Virus record (IMG/VR): IMGVR_UViG_3300013132_000145
Coordinates: 1 to 32,681 of that record
Reading direction: 5' to 3' (one strand)
DNA length: 32,681 bases
DNA from: a virus
This document shows positions 17,820 through 24,060 of this stretch, piece after piece. Under the pieces are notes generated by a model that was not told where the DNA came from, did no database searches, and saw only the letters and a list, made by a program, of their open reading frames with translations. The position numbers and the translations under genes were made by a program. The number at the start of each line of letters is the position of its first letter. Position 1 is the stretch's first letter.

Positions 17820-18367
17820 TATACATAAACCAGCGAACAAAGCCTAACTACGACAAAAAACTGCATCCACATCGGCAGTGTTTTTATGCGTCCGCTGTTA
17901 TGTTTTTGTCCCATTATTTACCAGAGGCAAAATCTTCGTCCTATTACGATGAGTATGTAGACGACACCGAGGCAACCGTTGGGAAACCTGGGATTGCGGA
18001 AAAATACTTTCCAAGGTTAAGCGGAAGGACTGGAGCCTTTTGGCAAGTCCACCAAAAAGCCATAGAACTTAGGCTTCCAAGTCATCAAGTTATTTTCCAT
18101 GAAAAAATTTCTTTAGCTTTTCTTAGGGCATGTTTAGCGAGTAATGATCCTATCATTTATGGCACAACTAACTTAGGTGGATTGCCAGGTGGGCATGTAG
18201 TAGTGGCACAAAAAAACTTTGGCAATGAAGGCATAATAACCTACGATCCATTTGGTGATGCAAGAACTGAATACACCACACACGATGGCGAAGGTGTTGT
18301 CTATACGGAAAAATTTTTGAGTAAAAACTTTTCAGGGAGAATGATTTATGCAAAGAAAAAAGCCTAA
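17816..18367 (+). CDS. C39-like cysteine peptidase, candidate endolysin
   Basis: A 183-residue protein. Cys22 lies at the start of a helix (QCFYASAVMFLSHY), His127 follows a Gly pair in GGHVVVAQ, and Asp144 is in ITYDPFGD. This Cys, His, Asp order and spacing is the papain-like layout of the peptidase C39 family. It lies between holin-like genes and a spanin candidate, and no lysozyme, amidase or glycosylase is visible anywhere else in the genome. I infer that it cleaves peptidoglycan peptides as the endolysin. It has no signal peptide, so it would need a holin. A virion or host-protein protease is the alternative. Confidence 0.7.
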   Translation: MIYINQRTKPNYDKKLHPHRQCFYASAVMFLSHYLPEAKSSSYYDEYVDDTEATVGKPGIAEKYFPRLSGRTGAFWQVHQKAIELRLPSHQVIFHEKISLAFLRACLASNDPIIYGTTNLGGLPGGHVVVAQKNFGNEGIITYDPFGDARTEYTTHDGEGVVYTEKFLSKNFSGRMIYAKKKA

Positions 18368-18644
18368 CATGAAAAAACGAAAAGAAGAAAACAAAGGTTT
18401 TGAAATTTCAAAAGATTTTATTGATTTACTCCCAGAAGAAAAACCTAATTGGAAGATTGCTTTCAAAGGATATTATGAACCTACTCCACAATTATTCCGA
18501 AAAATTGGTGATGGTTTAATGGGTGTTAGTTCAGCCGTTACAGGTTATGCGATTGTGGAAGAAAGCAAAATCTTGGCATTGAGTTTTCTTGCATTAGGTG
18601 TACTTGGAAAATTTTTATCTAATTTTTTTTGTGAGGTGAAATAG
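18348..18644 (+). CDS. Putative holin
   Basis: A 98-residue protein with a very basic N terminus, then a hydrophobic half: about 58-72 (LMGVSSAVTGYAIV) and about 77-95 (ILALSFLALGVLGKFLSNFF), giving two membrane spans. The GKFLSNFF ending is a form I associate with small phage holin-like proteins. The start ATG 18348 lies inside the end of the peptidase gene and has AGGGAGA upstream; ATG 18369 is a second option. Adjacent to the candidate endolysin, it should time lysis by opening the inner membrane. Confidence 0.68.
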   Translation: MQRKKPNMKKRKEENKGFEISKDFIDLLPEEKPNWKIAFKGYYEPTPQLFRKIGDGLMGVSSAVTGYAIVEESKILALSFLALGVLGKFLSNFFCEVK

Positions 18645-18648
18645 AATA

Positions 18649-18849
18649 ATGACTATTGAACCAGAACCCATGTTTGGTGTAGAGTTGTCGGTGCATTTGC
18701 CTATTATTGGAATGATAGACTTCTACTGGGAACCACCACAGAAAAAAACTTATCTTGTATTAGATGACACAATAGGTATTTTGAAAGCTGGTTTTAGTAG
18801 CATCCAAGAAGCGGAATCTTGGTGTTTAGAACAAGGATATGCAATTTGA
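18649..18849 (+). CDS. Hypothetical protein of the lysis region
   Basis: A 66-residue acidic protein with a GAGGTG ribosome site. Two beta-like segments (VELSVHLPIIGMIDFYW and TYLVLDDTIGILKAG) and a helix SIQEAESWCLEQGY. No membrane segment. It overlaps the spanin start by TTGA. I do not recognise it. Confidence 0.6.
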   Translation: MTIEPEPMFGVELSVHLPIIGMIDFYWEPPQKKTYLVLDDTIGILKAGFSSIQEAESWCLEQGYAI

Positions 18850-19241
18850 TAAACAAACAATTTATTGTTTTTTGTTTGGTGGTATTGCCAAGCTGTTCTA
18901 GTGTTGTAGAGAGACAAACTCCTTCAACAGAAATTGCAAAAACAATAATAAAAGAAAGTGTCGATGGGAACCTAACAAAGTCGCACAGAAAAATTTTACT
19001 AGCAAGCTTAGAAGATTTAGATCGGCAAATTTTAGCACAATCAAAAGGCTATGATGAGCTAACAAAAAAATATGAAACATTGGAAAAAGACTATGACATC
19101 TTGCAGAAAAAATATGCAGAGAGCCAAAAGGATGCTGGTTGGAAAGAACTTTTGCTATGGGCTTTTTGGGGATTTATTGGAATTTTTATCCTTTGGAATG
19201 GTGCAAAATTTGTAGGAAAATTCTCTGGTTTAATTGCTTGA
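18846..19241 (+). CDS. Candidate unimolecular spanin (outer-membrane lipoprotein plus C-terminal membrane anchor)
   Basis: Read from TTG 18846, which overlaps the upstream stop as TTGA, the protein has 131 residues. It begins with a short signal (INKQFIVFCLVVLPSC) ending in a lipobox with Cys17. The middle (about 25-95) is a coiled coil. The C terminus has one Trp-rich membrane segment (about 99-119) and a short basic tail. A lipidated N terminus in the outer membrane and a C-terminal inner-membrane anchor in one chain is the u-spanin layout of phage T1 gp11. It would fuse the two membranes in the last step of lysis. This is the main evidence for a Gram-negative host. Confidence 0.78.
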   Translation: MINKQFIVFCLVVLPSCSSVVERQTPSTEIAKTIIKESVDGNLTKSHRKILLASLEDLDRQILAQSKGYDELTKKYETLEKDYDILQKKYAESQKDAGWKELLLWAFWGFIGIFILWNGAKFVGKFSGLIA

Positions 19242-19258
19242 TAAAATAAAAAAAAAGA

Positions 19259-19286
19259 TTGACACTATTTATTTGCAGAGTATAAA
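19259..19286 (+). promoter_or_regulatory. Sigma70-type promoter for the helicase gene, probably leaderless
   Basis: TTGACA (19259-19264), 16 bases, TATAAA (19281-19286). The helicase ATG begins at 19293, six bases after the -10, which is where transcription should start. The message would have little or no leader. Confidence 0.82.
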
Positions 19287-19292
19287 AGGCTT

Positions 19293-20759
19293 ATGCAAAC
19301 AGAACAAATAATAGAATTTAAGCCAGATCGGGCTTTTTGGAATAGATGGAGAGATAGCAAGACAGAATTGCTGAGGGCAGGTTTCCGAGTTTTCAAACGT
19401 GGCGACGATTGGATTGGCACACAGCGCATCTGGATTGATGAGCCAGATCCAATTTTTTTGGGCAATCTCCCAGAGCTAACAGACACAAGCAATCTTCGAG
19501 AATACCAACTGCCATCGGTGCAAAGGTTAGTTTATGCAGTGCGAACCTATGGCGGTGGATTAGATCAATCGGACACTGGAACTGGGAAAACATATGTGGC
19601 GTTAGGTGTCGCAAAAAACTTAGGACTGCCTGTTTTTATTGTTTGTCCCGTGCCTGCTATTCCAAGTTGGAAAAGAGCAATAAAACTGACAGAGACAGAA
19701 TGCCTGGGGATAGTCAACTATGAGCATCTAAGAACTAAAAAAAATAAATATGTCGATAGGGATAAAGAGGAAATCTTTTTGCATGATTGTTTGGTGATTT
19801 ACGACGAAGCGCACAAAGTCAAAAACATTGACACGATCAATTCTGAAATTGCGTTACTATTCTACCAAAAAAAGTACAAAATGCTTTTCTTGTCTGCGAC
19901 GTTAGCGGACAAACCACAACAGCTCGAAACCGTGGCTAGGTGTTCTGGTTTATTGGATAGGCAATCTTGGAATGGTTTTTTGTCTAGGATTGGTGTCTCG
20001 ATTGTCCAGGGAACTTGGGGCATCGAATATGCTTACAGTCCAGACAGTTTTCGAAAACTTAACAAGATTTTGGTTGAGGAATGTAGAGCCACTAGAATCA
20101 GGAAAGCAGATTTGCCAGAGCAATTCAAGAAAGCTATCATTGAACCGATCCTAGTGGACTTTGGGAAAGAAGTTCAAAAAGCCTATTCTGAGTTATACGA
20201 CAAAATTTTACACTACGAAAAGTTGGAAGACAAAGCCACTGGACTTGTAGAGACTTTGAGAGCCAGGCAAAAATGCGAACTAGCCAAAGTCGGTTGGTTT
20301 GTTTCAAGTGCTAGGGAATACATGGAAGAAGGTTTGTCTGTGATATGTTTTGTGAATTTCAGGGAAACTGGGCAGGCAATAGCAGAACAGTTGCAATGTG
20401 ATTTTATTTTTGGAGATAGGACTCCAGAAGAAAGAGAAGGTATGCGCCAAAGATTCCAAAGGAATGAGAACCATTGTTTGGTGCTAACAAGTGCAACAGG
20501 TGGAGCGAGCATTGATTTGCACGACATAGCAGGAAGACAAAGAATTTCTCTTATTAGTCCTACATGGTCAGCACAAGAACTTTTGCAAATTTTTGGCAGG
20601 ACAGATCGAGATGGAAGCTTGTCACCTAGCATTTGCAAAATTGTCTTTGCCGAAAGTACAATAGAAGAATCGGTTTATGAATCCGTCTTAGGAAAAGTTG
20701 AAAACATTTCTACATTGAACGATGGAGACATGCAAAGTTTTTCCTTGACAAAAGTCTAA
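19293..20759 (+). CDS. SNF2-like SF2 DNA helicase
   Basis: A 488-residue helicase. The ATP site is DTGTGKT (Lys99). Motif II is YDEAHK (D171, E172, A173, H174), motif III is LSATLADKP near 200, and motif VI is QIFGRTDRDG (Arg436 and Arg439). The C-terminal RecA-like half includes VICFVNFRETGQAIA and a TSATGGASIDLHD motif V. The family remodels DNA or displaces protein. Upstream of recT and the nuclease, it probably serves replication or recombination. Transcription starts at or near the ATG. Confidence 0.88.
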   Translation: MQTEQIIEFKPDRAFWNRWRDSKTELLRAGFRVFKRGDDWIGTQRIWIDEPDPIFLGNLPELTDTSNLREYQLPSVQRLVYAVRTYGGGLDQSDTGTGKTYVALGVAKNLGLPVFIVCPVPAIPSWKRAIKLTETECLGIVNYEHLRTKKNKYVDRDKEEIFLHDCLVIYDEAHKVKNIDTINSEIALLFYQKKYKMLFLSATLADKPQQLETVARCSGLLDRQSWNGFLSRIGVSIVQGTWGIEYAYSPDSFRKLNKILVEECRATRIRKADLPEQFKKAIIEPILVDFGKEVQKAYSELYDKILHYEKLEDKATGLVETLRARQKCELAKVGWFVSSAREYMEEGLSVICFVNFRETGQAIAEQLQCDFIFGDRTPEEREGMRQRFQRNENHCLVLTSATGGASIDLHDIAGRQRISLISPTWSAQELLQIFGRTDRDGSLSPSICKIVFAESTIEESVYESVLGKVENISTLNDGDMQSFSLTKV

Positions 20760-20794
20760 AAAAATAAAAATAAATAACAAAGGAGTCAAGCAAT

Positions 20795-20851
20795 ATGCCT
20801 AAAATGGGAAAACCAGCAGCAAAGAAAAAACCTGTTATGCCAAAAAAATAA
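20795..20851 (+). CDS. 18-residue Lys/Pro/Met microprotein
   Basis: ATG 20795 behind AAAGGAG opens MPKMGKPAAKKKPVMPKK and ends in TAA. The ribosome site is one of the better ones in the genome. It resembles the other Lys-rich microproteins at 5648 and 17039. It lies in the gap between the helicase and recT. Function unknown. Confidence 0.5.
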   Translation: MPKMGKPAAKKKPVMPKK

Positions 20852-20863
20852 CACAAGCAAGGT

Positions 20864-20889
20864 TTCCATGTTCCTACAAAAACATGGAA
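20864..20889 (+). promoter_or_regulatory. Hairpin in the recT leader
   Basis: TTCCATGTT (20864-20872) pairs perfectly with AACATGGAA (20881-20889) over nine bases with an eight-base loop. It ends 16 bases before the recT ATG and leaves the ribosome site free. It has no following T run, so it is more likely an mRNA stability or translation element, or an operator, than a terminator. Confidence 0.55.
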
Positions 20890-20905
20890 TTTCAAAGGAA
20901 AAAAA

Positions 20906-21745
20906 ATGACAACAACAACAAAAACAAACGAACTGGCAACAGTTCTCACGAGTAACAAAGAAAAGATTGAACTTCTGTTAGCAGGAAGTCCAGTCAATCC
21001 TAACCAATTTTTGGCGATTGCTTCCAGAGTGATTGGCGAAAACCTTATTGGATGCACACCCGAAAGCGTAAAAAAATCAGTGCTTTCGGTGGCGACACTA
21101 GGGCTTTCTCCAGACCCGACTTTAGGCAATGCGTACATCTTGCCGTATGACAGCAAAGCGGGAAAGATTGCGCAGCTTATCATTGGTTACAAGGGCTACA
21201 TAGTACTTGCTAGGCGAGCTGGATATGAAGTTTTGCAATACGGAGCAATCCACGAAAACGACATATTTGAAGATGCGCCTGCAGGTGAGGCACCAAGGTA
21301 TTCAAAAGCCAGAACTAACAGAGGATCATTGCAAGGTGCCTTTTGTGTAGTTAGGGCATTGAATACAAAAACAATCACCTACACAGTGCTTTGGGAAGAA
21401 GAGATTGCAAGAGCGAAAAAATCAAGCAAATCATCAAGCAGTGATTATTCGCCTTGGAAAACTTCTCCCGATGAAATGTATGTGAAAACTGCTCTTCGTT
21501 ACCACCTAAGCAGATTGCCATTAGCGGACAAATGGAAAGAAATTATTGCAGGTGATGACGAACAAGAGTTTGAAAAACCTATAAATGATTCGCCTATCAT
21601 TGCACAGCTGAAAGCAAAGCTTGAAGTGATTAGAGGTTCTGAATTTGAGGAAGCGGAAATCGAATCTTTACGCAGTGAGTTTGAGGAAAACAAGGAAAGA
21701 ATCAGTGCTGAAGACTATACAAAAGCATTGGAACTTTTGAAGTAG
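20906..21745 (+). CDS. recT: RecT-family single-strand annealing protein
   Basis: A 279-residue protein of usual RecT length. The family features are visible: FLAIASRVIGENL near 36, then CTPESVKKSVLSVATLGLSP and GNAYILPYD, and an IGYKGYIVLARRAGY segment around 94-108. The C-terminal tail (about 225-279) is acidic and helical. It anneals complementary strands after end resection. The nuclease at 21958 is the natural partner. AAAGGAAAAAAA provides the ribosome site. Confidence 0.93.
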   Translation: MTTTTKTNELATVLTSNKEKIELLLAGSPVNPNQFLAIASRVIGENLIGCTPESVKKSVLSVATLGLSPDPTLGNAYILPYDSKAGKIAQLIIGYKGYIVLARRAGYEVLQYGAIHENDIFEDAPAGEAPRYSKARTNRGSLQGAFCVVRALNTKTITYTVLWEEEIARAKKSSKSSSSDYSPWKTSPDEMYVKTALRYHLSRLPLADKWKEIIAGDDEQEFEKPINDSPIIAQLKAKLEVIRGSEFEEAEIESLRSEFEENKERISAEDYTKALELLK

Positions 21746-21759
21746 AAGAAAAAATATGG

Positions 21760-21781
21760 CAAGCCTTGAAACATAGGCTTG
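21760..21781 (+). promoter_or_regulatory. Hairpin between recT and the next gene
   Basis: CAAGCCT (21760-21766) pairs with AGGCTTG (21775-21781) with an eight-base loop. It is just before the AAAAGGA site of the next gene. A six-codon ORF (MASLET, 21756-21776) runs across it, possibly by chance. A processing or translation-control hairpin is likely; the following bases are not a T run. Confidence 0.5.
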
Positions 21782-21799
21782 TCAAAAGGATTAAACAAA

Positions 21800-21961
21800 A
21801 TGGAAAAAAAATATGTTAGACGATACCAGACTTTATTTATTAAAGATCGGGCAATCTACGAAGAGATTAAAAACACATTGCCAGAAGGAATGAAGCTCGC
21901 ACACTATATTGAAATCATTGTAAAACTAGGATTAGAAGAACATAAAAAAGTCAAAGCATGA
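21800..21961 (+). CDS. Small hypothetical protein, possibly DNA-binding
   Basis: A 53-residue Lys-rich protein with a helical pattern (IYEEIKNTLPEGMKLAHYIE, then IIVKLGLEEHK) that could be a ribbon-helix-helix or short helix-turn-helix fold. I choose ATG 21800, which follows AAAAGGATTA, over a TTG at 21779. It overlaps the nuclease start by ATGA. Function unassigned. Confidence 0.6.
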   Translation: MEKKYVRRYQTLFIKDRAIYEEIKNTLPEGMKLAHYIEIIVKLGLEEHKKVKA

Positions 21962-22527
21962 ATAAAGCAGACGGGAAATTTTTTGTGTTTGATAGCTTGA
22001 GCCATCAATACTTATGCAATGGCAATCCTATTCCTAGCGTAACAAAAATCATAGGAAGTAACAAAGCTTATGACACTGTTCCAAAGGAAGTCTTGGAGCA
22101 AGCAAAACTGGATGGAACGAAAAGACATTACGAAATTGAAATGCTTCTCAAACATGGGAAAGCTGTGTCGCCTTACGCAAAAAAAATTGATCAATACCTT
22201 TTTGGACAAATGAGAGATTATGAAATTGTTTGCTTCGAAGAACCATTATTTAGCGATAGTTTGTTTTTTGGTGGCACACCAGACTTGGTTATGCGAAAGA
22301 AAAACGAATGGGCGATATTAGATTGGAAAAGAAACATAGCAGGAAACAGACTTCATTACGAATTGCAGTTAGCTGGCTATGCAATCTTGACAGATAACAA
22401 AGCTAAGATTTGGAGATTGATTGTAGGAGACGAAGCCAAAAGAATGGACATTTACAATCCATTGGCAATTGGAATGTTTCGGACACTTTTGGGAGCCTAC
22501 AACATAAGACAAAACCTAGAAAACTAG
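21958..22527 (+). CDS. PD-(D/E)XK nuclease, RecE/Cas4-like partner of RecT
   Basis: A 189-residue nuclease. His57 (RHYEIE), Asp109 (GGTPDLVMR), Asp122 and Lys124 (ILDWKRN) and the downstream Gln137 and Tyr141 (LQLAGY) match the PD-(D/E)XK exonuclease pattern. A viral exonuclease with an annealing protein is a standard recombination pair: the nuclease resects ends and RecT anneals them. It starts in an ATGA overlap with the small gene upstream. Confidence 0.83.
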   Translation: MNKADGKFFVFDSLSHQYLCNGNPIPSVTKIIGSNKAYDTVPKEVLEQAKLDGTKRHYEIEMLLKHGKAVSPYAKKIDQYLFGQMRDYEIVCFEEPLFSDSLFFGGTPDLVMRKKNEWAILDWKRNIAGNRLHYELQLAGYAILTDNKAKIWRLIVGDEAKRMDIYNPLAIGMFRTLLGAYNIRQNLEN

Positions 22528-22573
22528 GAAAAATCTGGGGAAAAATCTGGGGAAATCCCTTGGGAAACCTAGG
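22515..22573. repeat. CCTAGG-rich repeat cluster upstream of the first ribozyme promoter
   Basis: CCTAG (22515-22519) and CTAGG (22524-22528) flank an AAAA loop. Two tandem copies of AAAAATCTGGGG follow (22529-22540 and 22541-22552), and a CCTAGG palindrome lies at 22568-22573. The cluster begins in the nuclease stop region and ends about 40 bases before the -35. It could bind a regulator of that promoter. Part of it could also fold as a hairpin. Confidence 0.5.
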
Positions 22574-22613
22574 AAAAAAGTGAAAAAAAAAGAATAATAA
22601 ATAAAAAAAAAGT

Positions 22614-22642
22614 TTGACACTTTTAGGGAAAAGTTGTCTAAT
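22614..22642 (+). promoter_or_regulatory. Sigma70-type promoter of ribozyme cassette 1
   Basis: TTGACA (22614-22619), 17 bases, TCTAAT (22637-22642), preceded by a long A run. Spacing and both hexamers match the promoter of cassette 2 at 27457 exactly. Confidence 0.85.
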
Positions 22643-22662
22643 GAATACAGGAGATAAAAAAC

Positions 22663-22842
22663 ATGGAAATAAACCACTCGGAGTACATCAAAAAAACCAA
22701 AAAAATGAGCGAACACTCATTGCGATATGTAATACAAGATTGCCAGGCTGCAATAAAAGCATATCCCGAAAATCCAAAATGCGGTTACTACATGGACGAG
22801 ATCCACTACTGCGCCATGGAGCTGAGAACACGCAAAAAATAA
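22663..22842 (+). CDS. Leader ORF of ribozyme cassette 1
   Basis: A 59-residue protein: ATG 22663 behind CAGGAGATAAAAAAC. It includes MSEHSLRYVIQDCQAAIKAY, then PENPKCGYYMDEIHYCAMEL, and ends RTRKK. I recognise the SLRYVIxD to KCGYYxDExHYCAMEL pattern as a small phage protein family found in many phages, so it is a real gene. Its TAA (22840-22842) abuts the first base of the ribozyme. A longer frame at 22614-22847 is a shadow. Confidence 0.82.
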   Translation: MEINHSEYIKKTKKMSEHSLRYVIQDCQAAIKAYPENPKCGYYMDEIHYCAMELRTRKK

Positions 22843-22904
22843 TCTAGCCTGAAGATGGGGAGGTGGTTCCTTCCCGAAACTCCGAGAGGAGTCGCTAGAA
22901 ACCA
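22843..22904 (+). ncRNA. Type I hammerhead ribozyme, copy 1
   Basis: Stem I is open: TCTAGC (22843-22848) pairs with GCTAGA (22894-22899). The core CTGAAGA (22849-22855) fits CUGANGA. One extra U (22856) precedes stem II, GGGGAGG (22857-22863) with CCTTCCC (22869-22875), loop UGGUU. GAA (22876-22878) leads to stem III, ACTCC (22879-22883) with GGAGT (22888-22892), closed by a GAGA tetraloop. Cleavage is predicted after C22893 in the GUC triplet. UGGU in loop II can pair with ACCA (22901-22904). An extra base after A9 is known from the chrysanthemum chlorotic mottle viroid hammerhead. Activity is inferred. Confidence 0.93.
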
Positions 22905-22921
22905 AAAAGGAGATAAAAAAG

Positions 22922-23110
22922 ATGAAACTTACGGAAATAAAAAACAGGATCAAAAACTCGGTGCTTTTTTATGAAGAGGATTTCTGCCACATTAGAAACC
23001 AGAGCCTGGAAGCAGCACTAAAACGAGCAGTCTGGAATCGTTTTGGAAATCAAAATAGAAAAAAATTCTACATTGATTGTGAGACGATGCAAATGTTAGA
23101 GAACGAATAG
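22922..23110 (+). CDS. Small protein expressed from ribozyme-processed mRNA, cassette 1
   Basis: A 62-residue protein starting MKLTEIKNRIKNS, with AAGGAGATAAAAAAG as its ribosome site. Exactly 28 bases separate the predicted ribozyme cleavage point from the ATG. Helical, Arg/Asn-rich (EAALKRAVWNRFGNQNRKKF). The first eight residues match the start of the gene after ribozyme 2, but the rest does not, so the similarity may reflect a shared leader unit rather than shared function. No known domain. Confidence 0.78.
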   Translation: MKLTEIKNRIKNSVLFYEEDFCHIRNQSLEAALKRAVWNRFGNQNRKKFYIDCETMQMLENE

Positions 23111-23119
23111 GAGATAAAA

Positions 23120-23782
23120 ATGGAAACAATAGAAGACATTAAACCAGAAAACATTGCTTTTGTCTATGTAGGCAATAAAGAAGATTTGGAACGAGCAGTT
23201 TTTTTAGTCAAAAAACTCAAAGACTTGCGAACCAATGTAATCGAGTATTGGAGCAATCCAAAAAAACAGGCGCACGATGCCTGGAAATCCATTGTCGCAA
23301 AAGAGAAAGAAATGTTAGACAGGTTAGACGGAGTAATTCAAACACAAAATAACCTGATCACAACTTTTGTCCAGGAAGAAGAAAAACGAAAACAGGAATT
23401 GGAAAGACAAGCAAAAATCCAGGCAGAAAAAGAAGCAGAGATAGAACGAAAAAGACTTGAAAGCCTTGCCAAAAAAGAGGAAAAAAAAGGTAATCTTGAG
23501 CTAGCAGAAAGCCTGCGATTAGAAAAAGAATCGGTTTTTGCAATAACGCAGGCACCTATTGAGTCAGCGGTTGACACGACAAACGGTGTGCATTCGAGGC
23601 AGGAACTTAGCGCAGATGTAACAAATTTGGATGCCTTTGTGAAAGCTTTGGTTAGCCATGGATACTCTTTGCAAATGTTAGACGTCAAAAAAGCAGTTCT
23701 AAAATCTTGGGTCAAGTCCAATGGAATCAAAAACTTCCCAGGACTTAGCATAACAATCGAAAAAAAGGCGGTTATCAGATAA
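23120..23782 (+). CDS. Coiled-coil protein of the replication region
   Basis: A 220-residue protein behind AGGAGATAAAA. Residues 20-60 are helical with a KKLKDLRTNVIEYWSNPKK motif. A highly charged coiled coil fills about 65-140 (Lys/Glu/Gln-rich). The last 55 residues are globular (VSHGYSLQMLDVKKAVLKSW, then GIKNFPGLSI and a basic end). I associate this C-terminal pattern with phage recombination-region proteins of unknown function. A DNA-binding or complex-scaffolding role is plausible. Confidence 0.7.
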   Translation: METIEDIKPENIAFVYVGNKEDLERAVFLVKKLKDLRTNVIEYWSNPKKQAHDAWKSIVAKEKEMLDRLDGVIQTQNNLITTFVQEEEKRKQELERQAKIQAEKEAEIERKRLESLAKKEEKKGNLELAESLRLEKESVFAITQAPIESAVDTTNGVHSRQELSADVTNLDAFVKALVSHGYSLQMLDVKKAVLKSWVKSNGIKNFPGLSITIEKKAVIR

Positions 23783-23783
23783 C

Positions 23784-23975
23784 ATGAATAAGATTTCAGG
23801 AACAATAAACAATCCCCAGGACTACTGGGGTTGGAAATACACGGCAAAAAAAAGATTTTTAGTCGGGAGAATAGTTGCAGTTGCAGATAAGATAGACTTA
23901 ACTTTTGAGGAAGCTTTTGCAAAGGCAATGCGTCAAAAAGATTTGATATTAGAAAATGACAAGAGGAGAACCTAA
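23784..23975 (+). CDS. Small hypothetical protein
   Basis: A 63-residue basic protein starting MNKISGTINNPQDYWGWKYT, followed by a helix AFAKAMRQKDLILEN. The start is one base after the previous stop, so translation coupling is likely. No known family. Confidence 0.6.
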   Translation: MNKISGTINNPQDYWGWKYTAKKRFLVGRIVAVADKIDLTFEEAFAKAMRQKDLILENDKRRT

Positions 23976-23976
23976 C

Positions 23977-24060
23977 ATGCTTTCTATGATATTGTGCTGT
24001 CTATTGCTATTCGGTTTTATTCACCTAGTCGATTATGTAGATCGAAAACTAGACATTTGA
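23977..24060 (+). CDS. 27-residue membrane microprotein
   Basis: ATG 23977 behind AAGAGGAGAA opens MLSMILCCLLLFGFIHLVDY and a short charged end (VDRKLDI). The first 18 residues are a membrane span. Its TGA overlaps the TTG start of the HNH gene, so the two are coupled. A good ribosome site and the overlap support a real gene. Function unknown. Confidence 0.65.
   Translation: MLSMILCCLLLFGFIHLVDYVDRKLDI

Noticed and set aside
22614-22847. 77-codon ORF over the first leader region
   Set aside because: It begins in the -35 hexamer and has no ribosome site; the frame from ATG 22663 has a good site and a recognisable family pattern.
23338-23928. 196-codon minus-strand ORF
   Set aside because: It is antisense to the coiled-coil gene, whose Lys/Glu repeats produce Ser/Phe/Leu-rich shadow frames. 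Similar minus-strand frames at 7208-7696, 5745-6203 and 13265-13714 are also shadows.
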